Below, piece after piece: positions 56,069 to 63,922 of a stretch of 64,000 nt of DNA (position 1 is the stretch's first letter; each line of letters opens with the position of its first letter). The DNA is from Palsa-513 sp034664295 (GTDB lineage Bacteria > Actinomycetota > Thermoleophilia > Solirubrobacterales > Solirubrobacteraceae). The stretch lies in contig JAXDHV010000012.1 of assembly GCA_034664295.1 (NCBI GenBank), positions 83,168 to 147,167 of the forward strand, written 5' to 3'. Under the pieces are notes generated by a model. The model was given only the letters and a program-made list of their open reading frames with translations. It was not told the DNA's origin and searched no databases. The translations under genes and the position numbers were made by a program.

Positions 56069-57070
56069 TCAACCGGAGGCTGGTGGCCCGCCAACTCGTC
56101 GTAGCAGGGTTCCGAGGCACCGGTCGAGCGATTTGCCGCGCCTGGGCGCGCAGTAGGCCGGCTGGCGGATCGACTTGATCACGGCGCCGTGCGCGTCGTG
56201 CCAGACGATCGCGACCGGCGCGATCGGCGCGAGCGGTCCGGAGGTCGGGGGGAACTGCGGGAGCCGCGGCACCGGGAGACCGCTCGGCGAGCGGGCGAGC
56301 TTCGGCCGCCTGACCCTGCCGCTGACGCTCAGCTCGAAGAAGTTGCCGGTCACGGCCAGCGTTCGCGGCGGGCGGTGGCGATAGACGAACTCGACGCTGG
56401 CGACGCCGTCGGGCACGAGACCGTCGATCGTGCCCGATTGCGTCTCGTATCGGCCCGCCGGCCCGCCGCTGCCGAACGACGAGCTCTGAGCGCCGCCGGC
56501 GAGGATCTGGGCAGCAGTCGAAGCCGCGCCGCCTCCGCCGGCCTGCGCGCCGGCGGCCGTCAGCTCGGTTAAGAAGAGCAGGAAGTGCGGATGCAGCGCG
56601 ACCTGCTGTTGGAGGGCCTGCTGCTGGTGGAGCTCCTGCGGCGTGAATGGCGGCTTGCAGGTGGTCGGGATCGCCGGCGGGGCGAAGAAGGCCGGGATCA
56701 GAAAGAAGCGCTCACCGTGGTCGGTCCTCGCCAGCAGCCGTTCGTAGGCGACCTCGACGCCCTGGAGGGCGGGGTCTCGCAACGTTGACGGCGGCGGGAT
56801 GTCGGTCGGGACCTGGGGGCGGCGGAGCACGCCGAGGATCGCCAGCAGCGACTGGTCGGGCGCGGTCGGCAGGTTGGTCAGCACGACCGGCTTGGGAGCG
56901 CCGCCGCGGCACACGTGCCCGGTGACGACGACCTTCCCCCCCGGCTTGGACCGGGCCGCGACGCCGCTGAGGCCGCTGAGGCCGAGCAGGACGATCGCGA
57001 CGGCGCCGGCCAACGGCACGCCGAGACGAAGCCGCATCCGCCTGCGTGACCGGACGGTCGACGGGCCCAC
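56069..57070 (-). CDS. Secreted protein of unknown function
   Basis: 333 residues. An N-terminal hydrophobic segment (LGVPLAGAVAIVLLGLSGLSG) is a signal peptide or anchor. The mature part has widely spaced Cys (HVCRGG, PTTCKPPF, AYCAPRRG, DRCLGT), a Gln-rich helix (QELHQQQALQQQVALHPH) and a beta stretch ASVEFVYRHRPPRTLAVTGNFFELSVSG. No catalytic motif is recognised. GTG 57070 has a TAGTCT box 6 nt upstream, so it is a separate leaderless transcript from the upstream transporter gene. Confidence 0.75.
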   Translation of the reverse strand: MGPSTVRSRRRMRLRLGVPLAGAVAIVLLGLSGLSGVAARSKPGGKVVVTGHVCRGGAPKPVVLTNLPTAPDQSLLAILGVLRRPQVPTDIPPPSTLRDPALQGVEVAYERLLARTDHGERFFLIPAFFAPPAIPTTCKPPFTPQELHQQQALQQQVALHPHFLLFLTELTAAGAQAGGGGAASTAAQILAGGAQSSSFGSGGPAGRYETQSGTIDGLVPDGVASVEFVYRHRPPRTLAVTGNFFELSVSGRVRRPKLARSPSGLPVPRLPQFPPTSGPLAPIAPVAIVWHDAHGAVIKSIRQPAYCAPRRGKSLDRCLGTLLRRVGGPPASG

Positions 57071-57076
57071 CGGCCA

Positions 57077-57082
57077 AGACTA
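57077..57082 (-). promoter_or_regulatory. Leaderless -10 box of the secreted protein gene
   Basis: TAGTCT on the minus strand, 6 nt before GTG 57070. Confidence 0.5.
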
Positions 57083-57089
57083 CCTCCGT

Positions 57090-58256
57090 TCATCCGTCGG
57101 GGCTCGGGGACGGCTCTGCGAGGCCGGCGCTCTCGCGACGGGCGTCGAGCAGCTCGGTGAGGATCACCTGGATCGACCCGGCGACGGGAATCGCCGCGAG
57201 CGCCCCGAGGATCCCGGCGACCTCCGTGCCGATCAGGATCGCCGCGATGATCGAGAGGGGCGAGAGCTCGAGGGCGTGGCCGTAGATCAGCGGCCGGAGC
57301 GTGTGTCCCTCGACGAGGTGGTAGACGCTGAGCAGGCCGAACACGACGAGGCCGGTGACGAGGCCGTTGGTGACGGCGATCAGCGAGAGGAGGAGGGTCA
57401 CGACGAGCGGGCCGATGTAGGGGATCAGCTCGATGAAGACGACGAACAGCGCGAGCGGGAGGGCGTACGGGACACCCGCGATCAGGAGGATCACCGCGGC
57501 GTAGACGCCGGCGATCAGGCTGGCGATCAGGTTGCCGGTGACGAATCCCGAGACCGACCGGTAGACGCCCGAGCCGATCCGCTGCACCTGGGCACGCCGG
57601 TCGCGGGGCAGGGCACCGGTGATCCGCTCGCGCCACTCGGGGCCCTCGAGCAGCATGAAGAGCGTCATGAAGGCGATCACGAAGACGCCGACCAGGCTGG
57701 TCGCGAGGCCCTTGAGGATGCTCAGGGCCGGAGCCGCGTCGCCGGTCAGCCTGCTCGCGCTGACGCCCTTCGTCGCGTTCTGGACCTTCTCGACGACGTG
57801 GTACTTGCGCTCGAGGAAGCCGAGCGGCCCCCGCCCCTTGGTCAGGTCCGAGACGACGTGCGGGAGCGACTGGATGAACTTCGTGATCTGATCGACGAGC
57901 GGCGGGATCAGGACGAGTCCGGCGAGGACGAAGACGAGCAGGGCGATCACGTAGACGGCGCCGACCGCCGTCCCCCGGCCGAGGCCGCGGCGCTGGAAGA
58001 ACTCGACCGCCGGGTTGAGCGCGACGGCGAGGAACAGGGCGATCGCGATCAGGACGAGAGCCGACCGGGCGAGCAGCACGAGGGCCACGGCGACGAGGAC
58101 GCCTAGCACGACGGCGGCGATCGCCAGCAGCGTGCTCAGACGGAAGACGACGACCCGGGGTGCCGGGTCCTCCGGCGGACGCGACGGCGCGAGCGGCGGG
58201 TCGCCCGGCTGACGCGACGACTGAAGAGGCGGGTCGCCCGGCGGACGCGACGGCAC
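57090..58256 (-). CDS. AI-2E family transporter
   Basis: Polytopic membrane protein with the family's pattern of about eight helices: LLAIAAVVLGVLVAVALVLL, LVLIAIALFLAVALNPAVEF, AVYVIALLVFVLAGLVLIPP, SLVGVFVIAFMTLFMLLEGP, LIASLIAGVYAAVILLIAGV, then FVVFIELIPYIGPLVVTLLL, and near the end ALELSPLSIIAAILIGTEVA and GALAAIPVAGSI. Members move quorum signals, fatty acids or Na+/H+. The frame continues upstream through a six-fold 11-residue repeat (PPGDPPLQSSR type) to a CTG at 58439 that overlaps the moeA stop. GTG 58256 is the first conventional start inside the repeat, so the true N-terminus may be longer. Confidence 0.85.
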   Translation of the reverse strand: MPSRPPGDPPLQSSRQPGDPPLAPSRPPEDPAPRVVVFRLSTLLAIAAVVLGVLVAVALVLLARSALVLIAIALFLAVALNPAVEFFQRRGLGRGTAVGAVYVIALLVFVLAGLVLIPPLVDQITKFIQSLPHVVSDLTKGRGPLGFLERKYHVVEKVQNATKGVSASRLTGDAAPALSILKGLATSLVGVFVIAFMTLFMLLEGPEWRERITGALPRDRRAQVQRIGSGVYRSVSGFVTGNLIASLIAGVYAAVILLIAGVPYALPLALFVVFIELIPYIGPLVVTLLLSLIAVTNGLVTGLVVFGLLSVYHLVEGHTLRPLIYGHALELSPLSIIAAILIGTEVAGILGALAAIPVAGSIQVILTELLDARRESAGLAEPSPSPDG

Positions 58257-58376
58257 GAGCGGCGGGTCGCCCGGCGGACGCGACGGCTCGAGCGGCGGGT
58301 CGCCCGGCGGACGCGACGACTGGACGGGCGGGTCACCCGGCTGACGCGACGACTGAAGAGGCGGGTCGCCCGGCGG
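58179..58376 (-). repeat. Six 33-bp tandem units encoding a Pro-rich repeat
   Basis: Minus strand, six 11-codon units (PPGDPPLQSSR and variants). All units keep the frame of the AI-2E-family protein and are followed by a degenerate PPEDPAPR. Frame conservation argues that the region is translated. Confidence 0.85.
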
Positions 58377-58435
58377 ACGCGACTCCGGGAGCCCCGGGTC
58401 GGGAGTCGACGGCGCCGCCCGGTCGGGGTCGGCGC

Positions 58436-59644
58436 TCAGCCGACGAACTCGATGTCGACGGCCTCGCCGGCGGGGATCAGCTCGCGATCCTCGGGCACGA
58501 GGGCGAGGGCCGGGAGGCCGAGCATCGACGTCAGGATGTGCGATCCCTGGGCCCCGTTCGGCGTCACGTGCCACCCGTCGTCCTGCATCTCGGCGTTGCA
58601 CCGTACGACCGTCGCCCGGCCGATCGTCCCCGGGAGGTCGGCCCCGGCGATGCCACGGACGGTGTTCTGCTTGTAGCTGCGCCCCTGGAGGGCGTAGAGG
58701 GCGGGGACGACGAGCACACGAAAGGCGGTCAGGGCCGACCCGGGGTTGCCGGGGAGGGCGAAGACGAGGGTCCCGTCGCGGGCGACGTAGAAGCAGACCT
58801 GGCCGCCCGGCTTGAGGCTGACACGCGCGATCACCTCGCGAGCGCCAAGCGCCTCGAGCGCCGGACGGACGTGGTCGTGCGGGCCGACCGAGACCCCGCC
58901 GCACGTGATCAGGATGTCGACGCCGTCCATCGCCGCCCCGAGTTTTGCGATCGTCGCCTGCCGGTCGTCGCCGACCCGCTCGCGCAGGCAGACCTCCCCC
59001 CCGGCGGTCCGCACCGCCGCCGTCAGGGCCGGTCCGTTCGAATCGCGGATCTCGCCGGGCTCGAGCTCCCGGCCGGGCTCGACGAGCTCGTCGCCGGTCC
59101 CGATCAGGGCGACCCGCGGCCGGCGGGCGACCCGCGGCCGGGGGATGTTGACCGACGCGAGCACGCCGATCTCCGGCGAGCCGACCAGCGTCCCCGCCCG
59201 CAGGATGACGGTCCCCGACGCGATGTCCTCGCCCGCGAAGCGGACGTCGTTGCCAACCCGGACGGCCTCGTTCACCGTGACCGTCTCCTCCCCGGCTCGG
59301 GTCAGCTCCTGACGGACGATCGCGTCGGCCCCGGCGGGCACGGGCGCGCCCGTCGAGATCCGGATCGCCGTTCCAGGCTCGACGCGGACGTCGGTCGGCG
59401 TGCCGGCCCGCGACTCGCCGATGATCCTCAACTCGACCGGCGGGTCCTGGGTGTCGGCCGACAGCAGGGCGTACCCGTCCATCGACGACGACGCGAACGG
59501 CGGAACGTCGTTCGGCGCCGTCGCATCCTCCGCCAGGACCCGCCCGAGCGCGTCGTCGAGGCCGACCTCCTCGGCGCAGACCGGGACGACCTGGTCGAGC
59601 ACCAGCTGCCGGGCATTCTCGATCGAGATCCGCTCGCCAATCAC
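58436..59644 (-). CDS. moeA: Molybdopterin molybdenumtransferase
   Basis: 402 residues. Inserts molybdate into adenylylated molybdopterin. Domain III begins with the MoeA N-terminus (ISIENARQLVLDQVV, GRVLAEDATAPNDVPPFASSSMDGYAL), then RISTGAPVPAGADAIVRQE. The MogA-like domain has VALIGTGDELVEPG, DSNGPAL and TCGGVSVGPHDHVRPALE, and GNPGSALTAF. GTG 59644 is preferred because a TAGCGT box lies 7 nt upstream; the frame is open for 33 more codons of Arg-rich sequence. It works in the same pathway as moaA at 4.9 kb. The downstream transporter frame overlaps its stop. Confidence 0.95.
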   Translation of the reverse strand: MIGERISIENARQLVLDQVVPVCAEEVGLDDALGRVLAEDATAPNDVPPFASSSMDGYALLSADTQDPPVELRIIGESRAGTPTDVRVEPGTAIRISTGAPVPAGADAIVRQELTRAGEETVTVNEAVRVGNDVRFAGEDIASGTVILRAGTLVGSPEIGVLASVNIPRPRVARRPRVALIGTGDELVEPGRELEPGEIRDSNGPALTAAVRTAGGEVCLRERVGDDRQATIAKLGAAMDGVDILITCGGVSVGPHDHVRPALEALGAREVIARVSLKPGGQVCFYVARDGTLVFALPGNPGSALTAFRVLVVPALYALQGRSYKQNTVRGIAGADLPGTIGRATVVRCNAEMQDDGWHVTPNGAQGSHILTSMLGLPALALVPEDRELIPAGEAVDIEFVG

Positions 59645-59651
59645 GCGCGGG

Positions 59652-59657
59652 ACGCTA
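59652..59657 (-). promoter_or_regulatory. Leaderless -10 box of moeA
   Basis: TAGCGT on the minus strand, 7 nt before GTG 59644. Confidence 0.5.
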
Positions 59658-59715
59658 CCACGCGGCTGAGAGCTCCTCGGTCGACGACGCCCGCCCGCCG
59701 ACCGCCGCCTTCGAC

Positions 59716-61311
59716 CTACGGCTGCAGGCGCTCGACCGTCCATCCGGATTGCCCATCTGAGGTGAAGCGGATCCGGTCGTGCAGGCGGTCCGGCTGGCCC
59801 TGCCAGAACTCGATCGCCGCCGGCCGCAGGACGTAGCCGCCCCAGTGGGGCGGCCGGGGCACCTCGGCGTCCGCGAAGCGCTCGGCGAGGGCTGAGACCC
59901 GCTCGTCGAGGACCCCCCGCGACTCGAGCGGCCGGCTCTGGTCAGACGCCCAGCTGCCGATCTGGGTCGACCGCGGTCGTGAGGCGAAGTACGCGTCGTT
60001 GTCCTCGGCCGACAGCCGGCTGACCCGCCCGGTGATACGGACCTGGCGATGGCTCTCGTGCCAGCCGAAGGTCGCCGCCGCCCGCCCGGACGACTCGACC
60101 TGGCTCGCCTTGGGGCTCTCCTGGTTTGTGAAGAACCGCAGCCCGTCGGCTCCCAGCCCGCGGAGGAGGACGTACCGGGCGTGGGGCTGGCCGTCGGCGT
60201 CCACACTCGCCAGGAGCATCGCGTTCGGGCTCGGCGCGCCCGCCGACACGGCTTCGTCGACCCACCGCCCCAGCGCGGCGATCGGATCCGGCCCGAGGGC
60301 TTCTGGGTCGAGCCGCGCGGCCGGCTCGTAGGCCCTCCCGACCCGGGCGACGCCGCCCGCCCCGCCCGGGTTGCGGGCGATCACGAGGGCCACCCCCCGC
60401 TCGCCCCGCGGCTCCTCCAGCCGCCCGGCGACCCAGGTCAGCTCGTCCACCCGCCAGGCGCCGGTCGCCCGCTGCACCTCCCAGCCGGCGAGCAGCTCGT
60501 CGAGTCCGGGCGCGTCGTAGACCCGCTCGAAGTCGTCGACCCCGGCCTGGCCGAACGGGGTCGTGAGGACTAGGAGCCCACCCGGCCGCACCCTCCGGCC
60601 GAGCTCCGAAAGAGCAGCGATATCCCGCCGCTCGGCCTCGCCCGAGCCGGGGTAGGCCCCCAGGCCGAAGTGCTCGACCGCCGACAGCACGACGGCCGCG
60701 TCGAACCCGGTCAGCTCGGCGTCGAGCTCGTCCAGGCGGCAGGCTTCCGCCCGCAGGCCCGGATGGGTCAGCGGGTACCCGCGGGGGTCGACGACACACA
60801 CCTCATAGCCCAGCGACGCCAGGCTCAGACCGACCGTGCTCTCGCTCCCTCCGACGTCGAGCACCCGCGCCCCCGGACGCAGGCCGGCCAGCCCGGCGAA
60901 TACGAACGGCTGCTCGACGACCCGCTCGTTGACGTGGCGGACCCTCACCCCCGGCGGCCGGTAGTCGAGTGCGACCGGCGGGTTGAACCAGAGCTCCGAC
61001 TGCGCCGCGTACCCCTCGTGCCCCTCGACCCAGTTGAGGAACAGCCCGAGCTCGGCCGTGAGCTCCTCGACCCGGCCGTGGCCCCCGGCGACGAGCTCCC
61101 GGTAGCGCAGGACGGCGATCCGCTCGTTGATCGCCCGGTGCTCGGCCTCGAGGCGCTCCATGTGGCCGTGGAGCTCGGCCGCCCGGTCGGTCACGTGCTC
61201 GTTGACGATCGCCGCCGTCCACCGGACCCGCGGGTCTAGCAGCCGGCGTGCCGGCCACCCGAGCAGGCGGGCGAGCCCCGACCGAGGAGCCCTGAGATCG
61301 TCGCCCGCCAC
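59716..61311 (-). CDS. Fusion of a SAM-dependent methyltransferase and pyridoxamine 5'-phosphate oxidase
   Basis: 531 residues. An N-terminal helical lead (about 1-110) is followed by a class I methyltransferase domain: RVLDVGGSESTVGLSLASLGYEV (motif I), VVLSAVEHFGLG and RVRPGGLLVLTTPFG. From about 320 a complete PdxH-type flavin oxidase follows (RVGRAYEPAARLDPEALGPDPI, PNAMLLASVDADGQPHARYVLLRGL, VRITGRVSRLS, ASRPRSTQIGSWASDQSRPL, FWQGQPDRLHDRIRF). The two parts share one uninterrupted frame with no start codon near the junction. PdxH makes pyridoxal phosphate; the methyltransferase substrate is unknown. GTG 61311 has a TAGTTT box 7 nt upstream; ATG 61347 is the alternative. Confidence 0.88.
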   Translation of the reverse strand: MAGDDLRAPRSGLARLLGWPARRLLDPRVRWTAAIVNEHVTDRAAELHGHMERLEAEHRAINERIAVLRYRELVAGGHGRVEELTAELGLFLNWVEGHEGYAAQSELWFNPPVALDYRPPGVRVRHVNERVVEQPFVFAGLAGLRPGARVLDVGGSESTVGLSLASLGYEVCVVDPRGYPLTHPGLRAEACRLDELDAELTGFDAAVVLSAVEHFGLGAYPGSGEAERRDIAALSELGRRVRPGGLLVLTTPFGQAGVDDFERVYDAPGLDELLAGWEVQRATGAWRVDELTWVAGRLEEPRGERGVALVIARNPGGAGGVARVGRAYEPAARLDPEALGPDPIAALGRWVDEAVSAGAPSPNAMLLASVDADGQPHARYVLLRGLGADGLRFFTNQESPKASQVESSGRAAATFGWHESHRQVRITGRVSRLSAEDNDAYFASRPRSTQIGSWASDQSRPLESRGVLDERVSALAERFADAEVPRPPHWGGYVLRPAAIEFWQGQPDRLHDRIRFTSDGQSGWTVERLQP

Positions 61312-61318
61312 GCCGGTG

Positions 61319-61324
61319 AAACTA
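61319..61324 (-). promoter_or_regulatory. Leaderless -10 box of the methyltransferase-PdxH gene
   Basis: TAGTTT on the minus strand, 7 nt before GTG 61311. The matching -35 position falls on the start codon of the divergent gene at 61346. Confidence 0.5.
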
Positions 61325-61333
61325 CCAGCGCAA

Positions 61334-61339
61334 TAGAGT
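61334..61339 (+). promoter_or_regulatory. Leaderless -10 box of the small Cys-containing protein gene
   Basis: TAGAGT, 6 nt before ATG 61346 and 9 bp from the divergent -10 box. Confidence 0.55.
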
Positions 61340-61345
61340 GTGGTC

Positions 61346-61723
61346 ATGGCTGAGACGTGTTACTGCGGCTGCGACCGGGAGGTCACCGGTGACGACCTCG
61401 CCCTCTCTGAGACCGGCCAGAACATCCGCGAGATCCTCGACGTCCTGAAGAACCTCTCGCTCCCCCTCAGCCAGGAGATCCCCGAGGCCAAGGACCGGAT
61501 CACCCGGCTGATCTCAGACGGCGAGCGCTTCGACGAGCTGATCGCCGGCCTGATCCACGGGACGGTCGAGACGCCGGGCGCCGAGGTCTCGCGCCAGATG
61601 AGCGCCTGGCTGCAGGCCGCCGGGTCGGTCGCCGACACCCACATGAAGCTGCTCGGCCGCTCGCGGAAGGCCGACAAGGACAAGAAGGCGTCGGGCACGA
61701 ACGGCAAGGCCGCCGAGAAGTAG
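61346..61723 (+). CDS. Small protein of unknown function coupled to a DnaC-like ATPase
   Basis: 125 residues. A Cys cluster at the start (ETCYCGCDREVTGDD) may bind a metal. The middle is helical (ILDVLKNLSLPLSQEIPEAKDRITRLIS, FDELIAGLIHGTVE) and the end is Lys-rich (RKADKDKKASGTNGKAAEK). The family is not recognised. ATG 61346 is chosen over GTG 61340 from the -10 spacing. The DnaC-like gene begins 4 bp after its stop, so the proteins are likely made in equal amounts and may interact. Confidence 0.75.
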   Translation: MAETCYCGCDREVTGDDLALSETGQNIREILDVLKNLSLPLSQEIPEAKDRITRLISDGERFDELIAGLIHGTVETPGAEVSRQMSAWLQAAGSVADTHMKLLGRSRKADKDKKASGTNGKAAEK

Positions 61724-61727
61724 CACG

Positions 61728-62423
61728 ATGACCGGCGAGCGCTGCAGCTTCGACCTCTGCGACGGGAGCGGCTTTCTCGTCGACGAGGAGACCCGCACGT
61801 CGACCCCCTGCCGCTGCCGCCCCGCCCGTCTCGCGAAGACCCGCGCCCGCCGTCTCGAGGGTCAGATCCCCAAGCTCTACCGGGAGATCTCCTTCGAGCA
61901 CTCCGACGTGATCGACATCGAGCGCAACTGCCCGGCCCAGGTCCGCGAGGTCCGCTCCTATGTCCGCGAGCTCGACGCCAACATCCAGAAGGGCCGCGGC
62001 CTCTGGCTGACCGGGAGCTACGGGACCGGCAAGACGGCGCTCGCGATGATCGTCTCGAAGGCCGCGATCGACGCCGGCCACACCGTTGCGATCTACTCCT
62101 GCCCCCGCCTGCTCAGCGTGATCCGCGAGTCGATCGACGGCGGCGGGATGCTCGACTTCCTCGACCGCCTCGCCCAGGTCGACCTCCTCCACATCGACGA
62201 CCTCGGCGCCGAGCGGCGGACCGAGTGGGTGCTCGAGCAGCTCTACTGCATCGTCAACACCCGCTATGAGGAGCAGCGGGCCACGCTTGTCACCTCGAAT
62301 CTCGACCTCGAGGCCCTCACAGCCCAGGTCGGCGAGCGGATCGTCTCCCGGCTCGAGGGGATGTGCGGCGAGCCGCTGCCGTTCTACGGGACCGACGCCC
62401 GCCGCAAGACGTACTCCGTCTAG
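61728..62423 (+). CDS. DnaC/IstB-like AAA+ ATPase, putative helicase loader
   Basis: 231 residues. Four N-terminal Cys (6, 11, 28, 30) form a probable zinc ribbon. The AAA+ core has Walker A GLWLTGSYGTGKTALAM (Lys102), Walker B LLHIDDLGAERRTEW, sensor I LVTSNLD and an Arg-finger segment ERIVSRLEGM. This is the architecture of DnaC/DnaI-type loaders, which place the DnaB ring on DNA. IstB transposition helpers are similar, but no transposase is adjacent and it sits between housekeeping genes. It follows the small Cys protein by 4 bp. Its role with the dnaB at 49.8 kb is inference. Confidence 0.85.
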   Translation: MTGERCSFDLCDGSGFLVDEETRTSTPCRCRPARLAKTRARRLEGQIPKLYREISFEHSDVIDIERNCPAQVREVRSYVRELDANIQKGRGLWLTGSYGTGKTALAMIVSKAAIDAGHTVAIYSCPRLLSVIRESIDGGGMLDFLDRLAQVDLLHIDDLGAERRTEWVLEQLYCIVNTRYEEQRATLVTSNLDLEALTAQVGERIVSRLEGMCGEPLPFYGTDARRKTYSV

Positions 62424-62570
62424 GGGGCGCCGGCCGTGCGGGGCGGGCGGGCCGGGCGGCGGGCTCGGGTCGTGCGGGGCGGGCCCGCCGGCGGGGCGCG
62501 GGCAGCGCGGGGGCGGCCGGCCGGCGGGGCGCGGGGGCGGGCGGCCGGCGGGGCGCGAGGATCCGAGCTC
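62424..62570 (+). repeat. G-rich low-complexity tract after the DnaC-like gene
   Basis: Begins at the base after the stop. Repeated units such as GCGGCCGGCGGGGCGCG occur about three times, with many GGGG runs on the sense strand. No gene. It ends shortly before the purA -10 box. Confidence 0.7.
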
Positions 62571-62584
62571 GCGACCCGTCCACG

Positions 62585-62590
62585 TAGACT
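62585..62590 (+). promoter_or_regulatory. -10 box of purA
   Basis: TAGACT, 9 nt before ATG 62600; an in-frame TTG follows directly at 62591. Confidence 0.4.
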
Positions 62591-62599
62591 TTGCCGGGT

Positions 62600-63922
62600 A
62601 TGCCCGGAATCGTGATCGTCGGTGCCCAGTGGGGCGATGAAGGCAAGGGGAAGATCACCGATCTGCTCGCCGAGCAGGTCGACGCCGTGATCCGTTTCCA
62701 GGGCGGCAACAACGCCGGCCATACGATCGTCCGCGGGGACGTCGAGTGGAAGTTCCACCTGATCCCGTCGGGCATCCTCTATCCGGGCAAGCGGTGCATC
62801 ATCGGCAACGGGGTGGTCGTCGACCCGGGCGTCCTGATCGACGAGATCGCCGGGCTCAGAGAGCGCCGGATCGACGTCTCGGGGCTGCGGATCTCGGCCA
62901 ACGCCCACCTGATAATGCCCTACCACCTGTTTCTCGACACGGCCGGCGAGGCCCGGCTCGGGAAGCTCCAGATCGGGACCACGAAGCGGGGAATCGGCCC
63001 GTGCTACGCCGACAAGGCCGCCCGCCTCGGGATCCGCGTCCAGGACCTGCTCGACGAGAAGATCCTCAAGAAGAAGATCTCCGCCGCGCTCGAGCCCAAG
63101 CGGCTGTCGCTGCGACCGTGGGCCAAGGACCCGTCCCTCGACCTCCACGCGATGACCGAGCAGTACCTGACCTACGGCCACCAGCTCGAGCGCCACATCG
63201 CCGACACGACCCGTCTGGCCTGGGACCTGCTCGGGGCCGGGCGCAACGTGCTCTTCGAAGGCGCCCAGGGCGCGATGCTCGACATCGACCACGGGACCTA
63301 TCCCTTCGTGACGTCTTCGAACCCCTGCGCCGGTGCCGCGTGCACCGGGTCGGGCGTCGGGCCGAAGGACATCGACGAGATCTGGGGGATCTGCAAGGCC
63401 TACACGACCCGCGTCGGGTCCGGGCCGTTCCCGACCGAACTCGACGACGAGGTCGGCGAGGAGCTCCGGGCGAAGGGACACGAGTTCGGGACGACGACCG
63501 GCCGGCCACGCCGGTGCGGGTGGCTCGACTTGGTCGCGCTGCGCTACGCCGCCCGCCTGAACACGCTGACCGCGCTGGCGATCACCAAGCTCGACGTCCT
63601 GTCGGGCTTCGACGAGGTCATGGTCTGCACCCGTTACCGGGGGCTCGAAGGCGCCGAGTTCGACCACTTCCCCTACCACCAGTCGGTCCTCCACCACGCG
63701 ACCGGCGAGTTCCAGGCGCTCGAGGGCTGGAGCGAGGACATCGGCGACTGCCGGACCGAGGAGGACCTTCCGCAGGCCGCGCGCGACTACCTCGCGTTCA
63801 TCGAGGACTTCATCGGCGTCCCGATCGTCCTGGTCGGGGTCGGGCCGGGCCGCGACCAGAACGTCTGGATGAAGGCCGCCGGCGAGACGGTGATGGCCGA
63901 GTCGGCCTCGACGCCCGCCTGA
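62600..63922 (+). CDS. purA: Adenylosuccinate synthetase
   Basis: Joins IMP and aspartate using GTP to make adenylosuccinate on the way to AMP. 440 residues, full length. Marks are GIVIVGAQWGDEGKGKITD (GTP loop and catalytic Asp), FQGGNNAGHTIV with the catalytic His, GTTKRGIGPCYADKAAR, LFEGAQGAMLDIDHGTYPFVTSSN and the C-terminal KLDVLSGF. ATG 62600 gives the standard N-terminus. The preceding G-rich tract and its own -10 box make it a separate transcription unit. Confidence 0.97.
   Translation: MPGIVIVGAQWGDEGKGKITDLLAEQVDAVIRFQGGNNAGHTIVRGDVEWKFHLIPSGILYPGKRCIIGNGVVVDPGVLIDEIAGLRERRIDVSGLRISANAHLIMPYHLFLDTAGEARLGKLQIGTTKRGIGPCYADKAARLGIRVQDLLDEKILKKKISAALEPKRLSLRPWAKDPSLDLHAMTEQYLTYGHQLERHIADTTRLAWDLLGAGRNVLFEGAQGAMLDIDHGTYPFVTSSNPCAGAACTGSGVGPKDIDEIWGICKAYTTRVGSGPFPTELDDEVGEELRAKGHEFGTTTGRPRRCGWLDLVALRYAARLNTLTALAITKLDVLSGFDEVMVCTRYRGLEGAEFDHFPYHQSVLHHATGEFQALEGWSEDIGDCRTEEDLPQAARDYLAFIEDFIGVPIVLVGVGPGRDQNVWMKAAGETVMAESASTPA

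Noticed and set aside
58179..58376. CRISPR-like array with 33-bp period
   Set aside because: The period is a coding repeat of 11 residues; there are no spacers.
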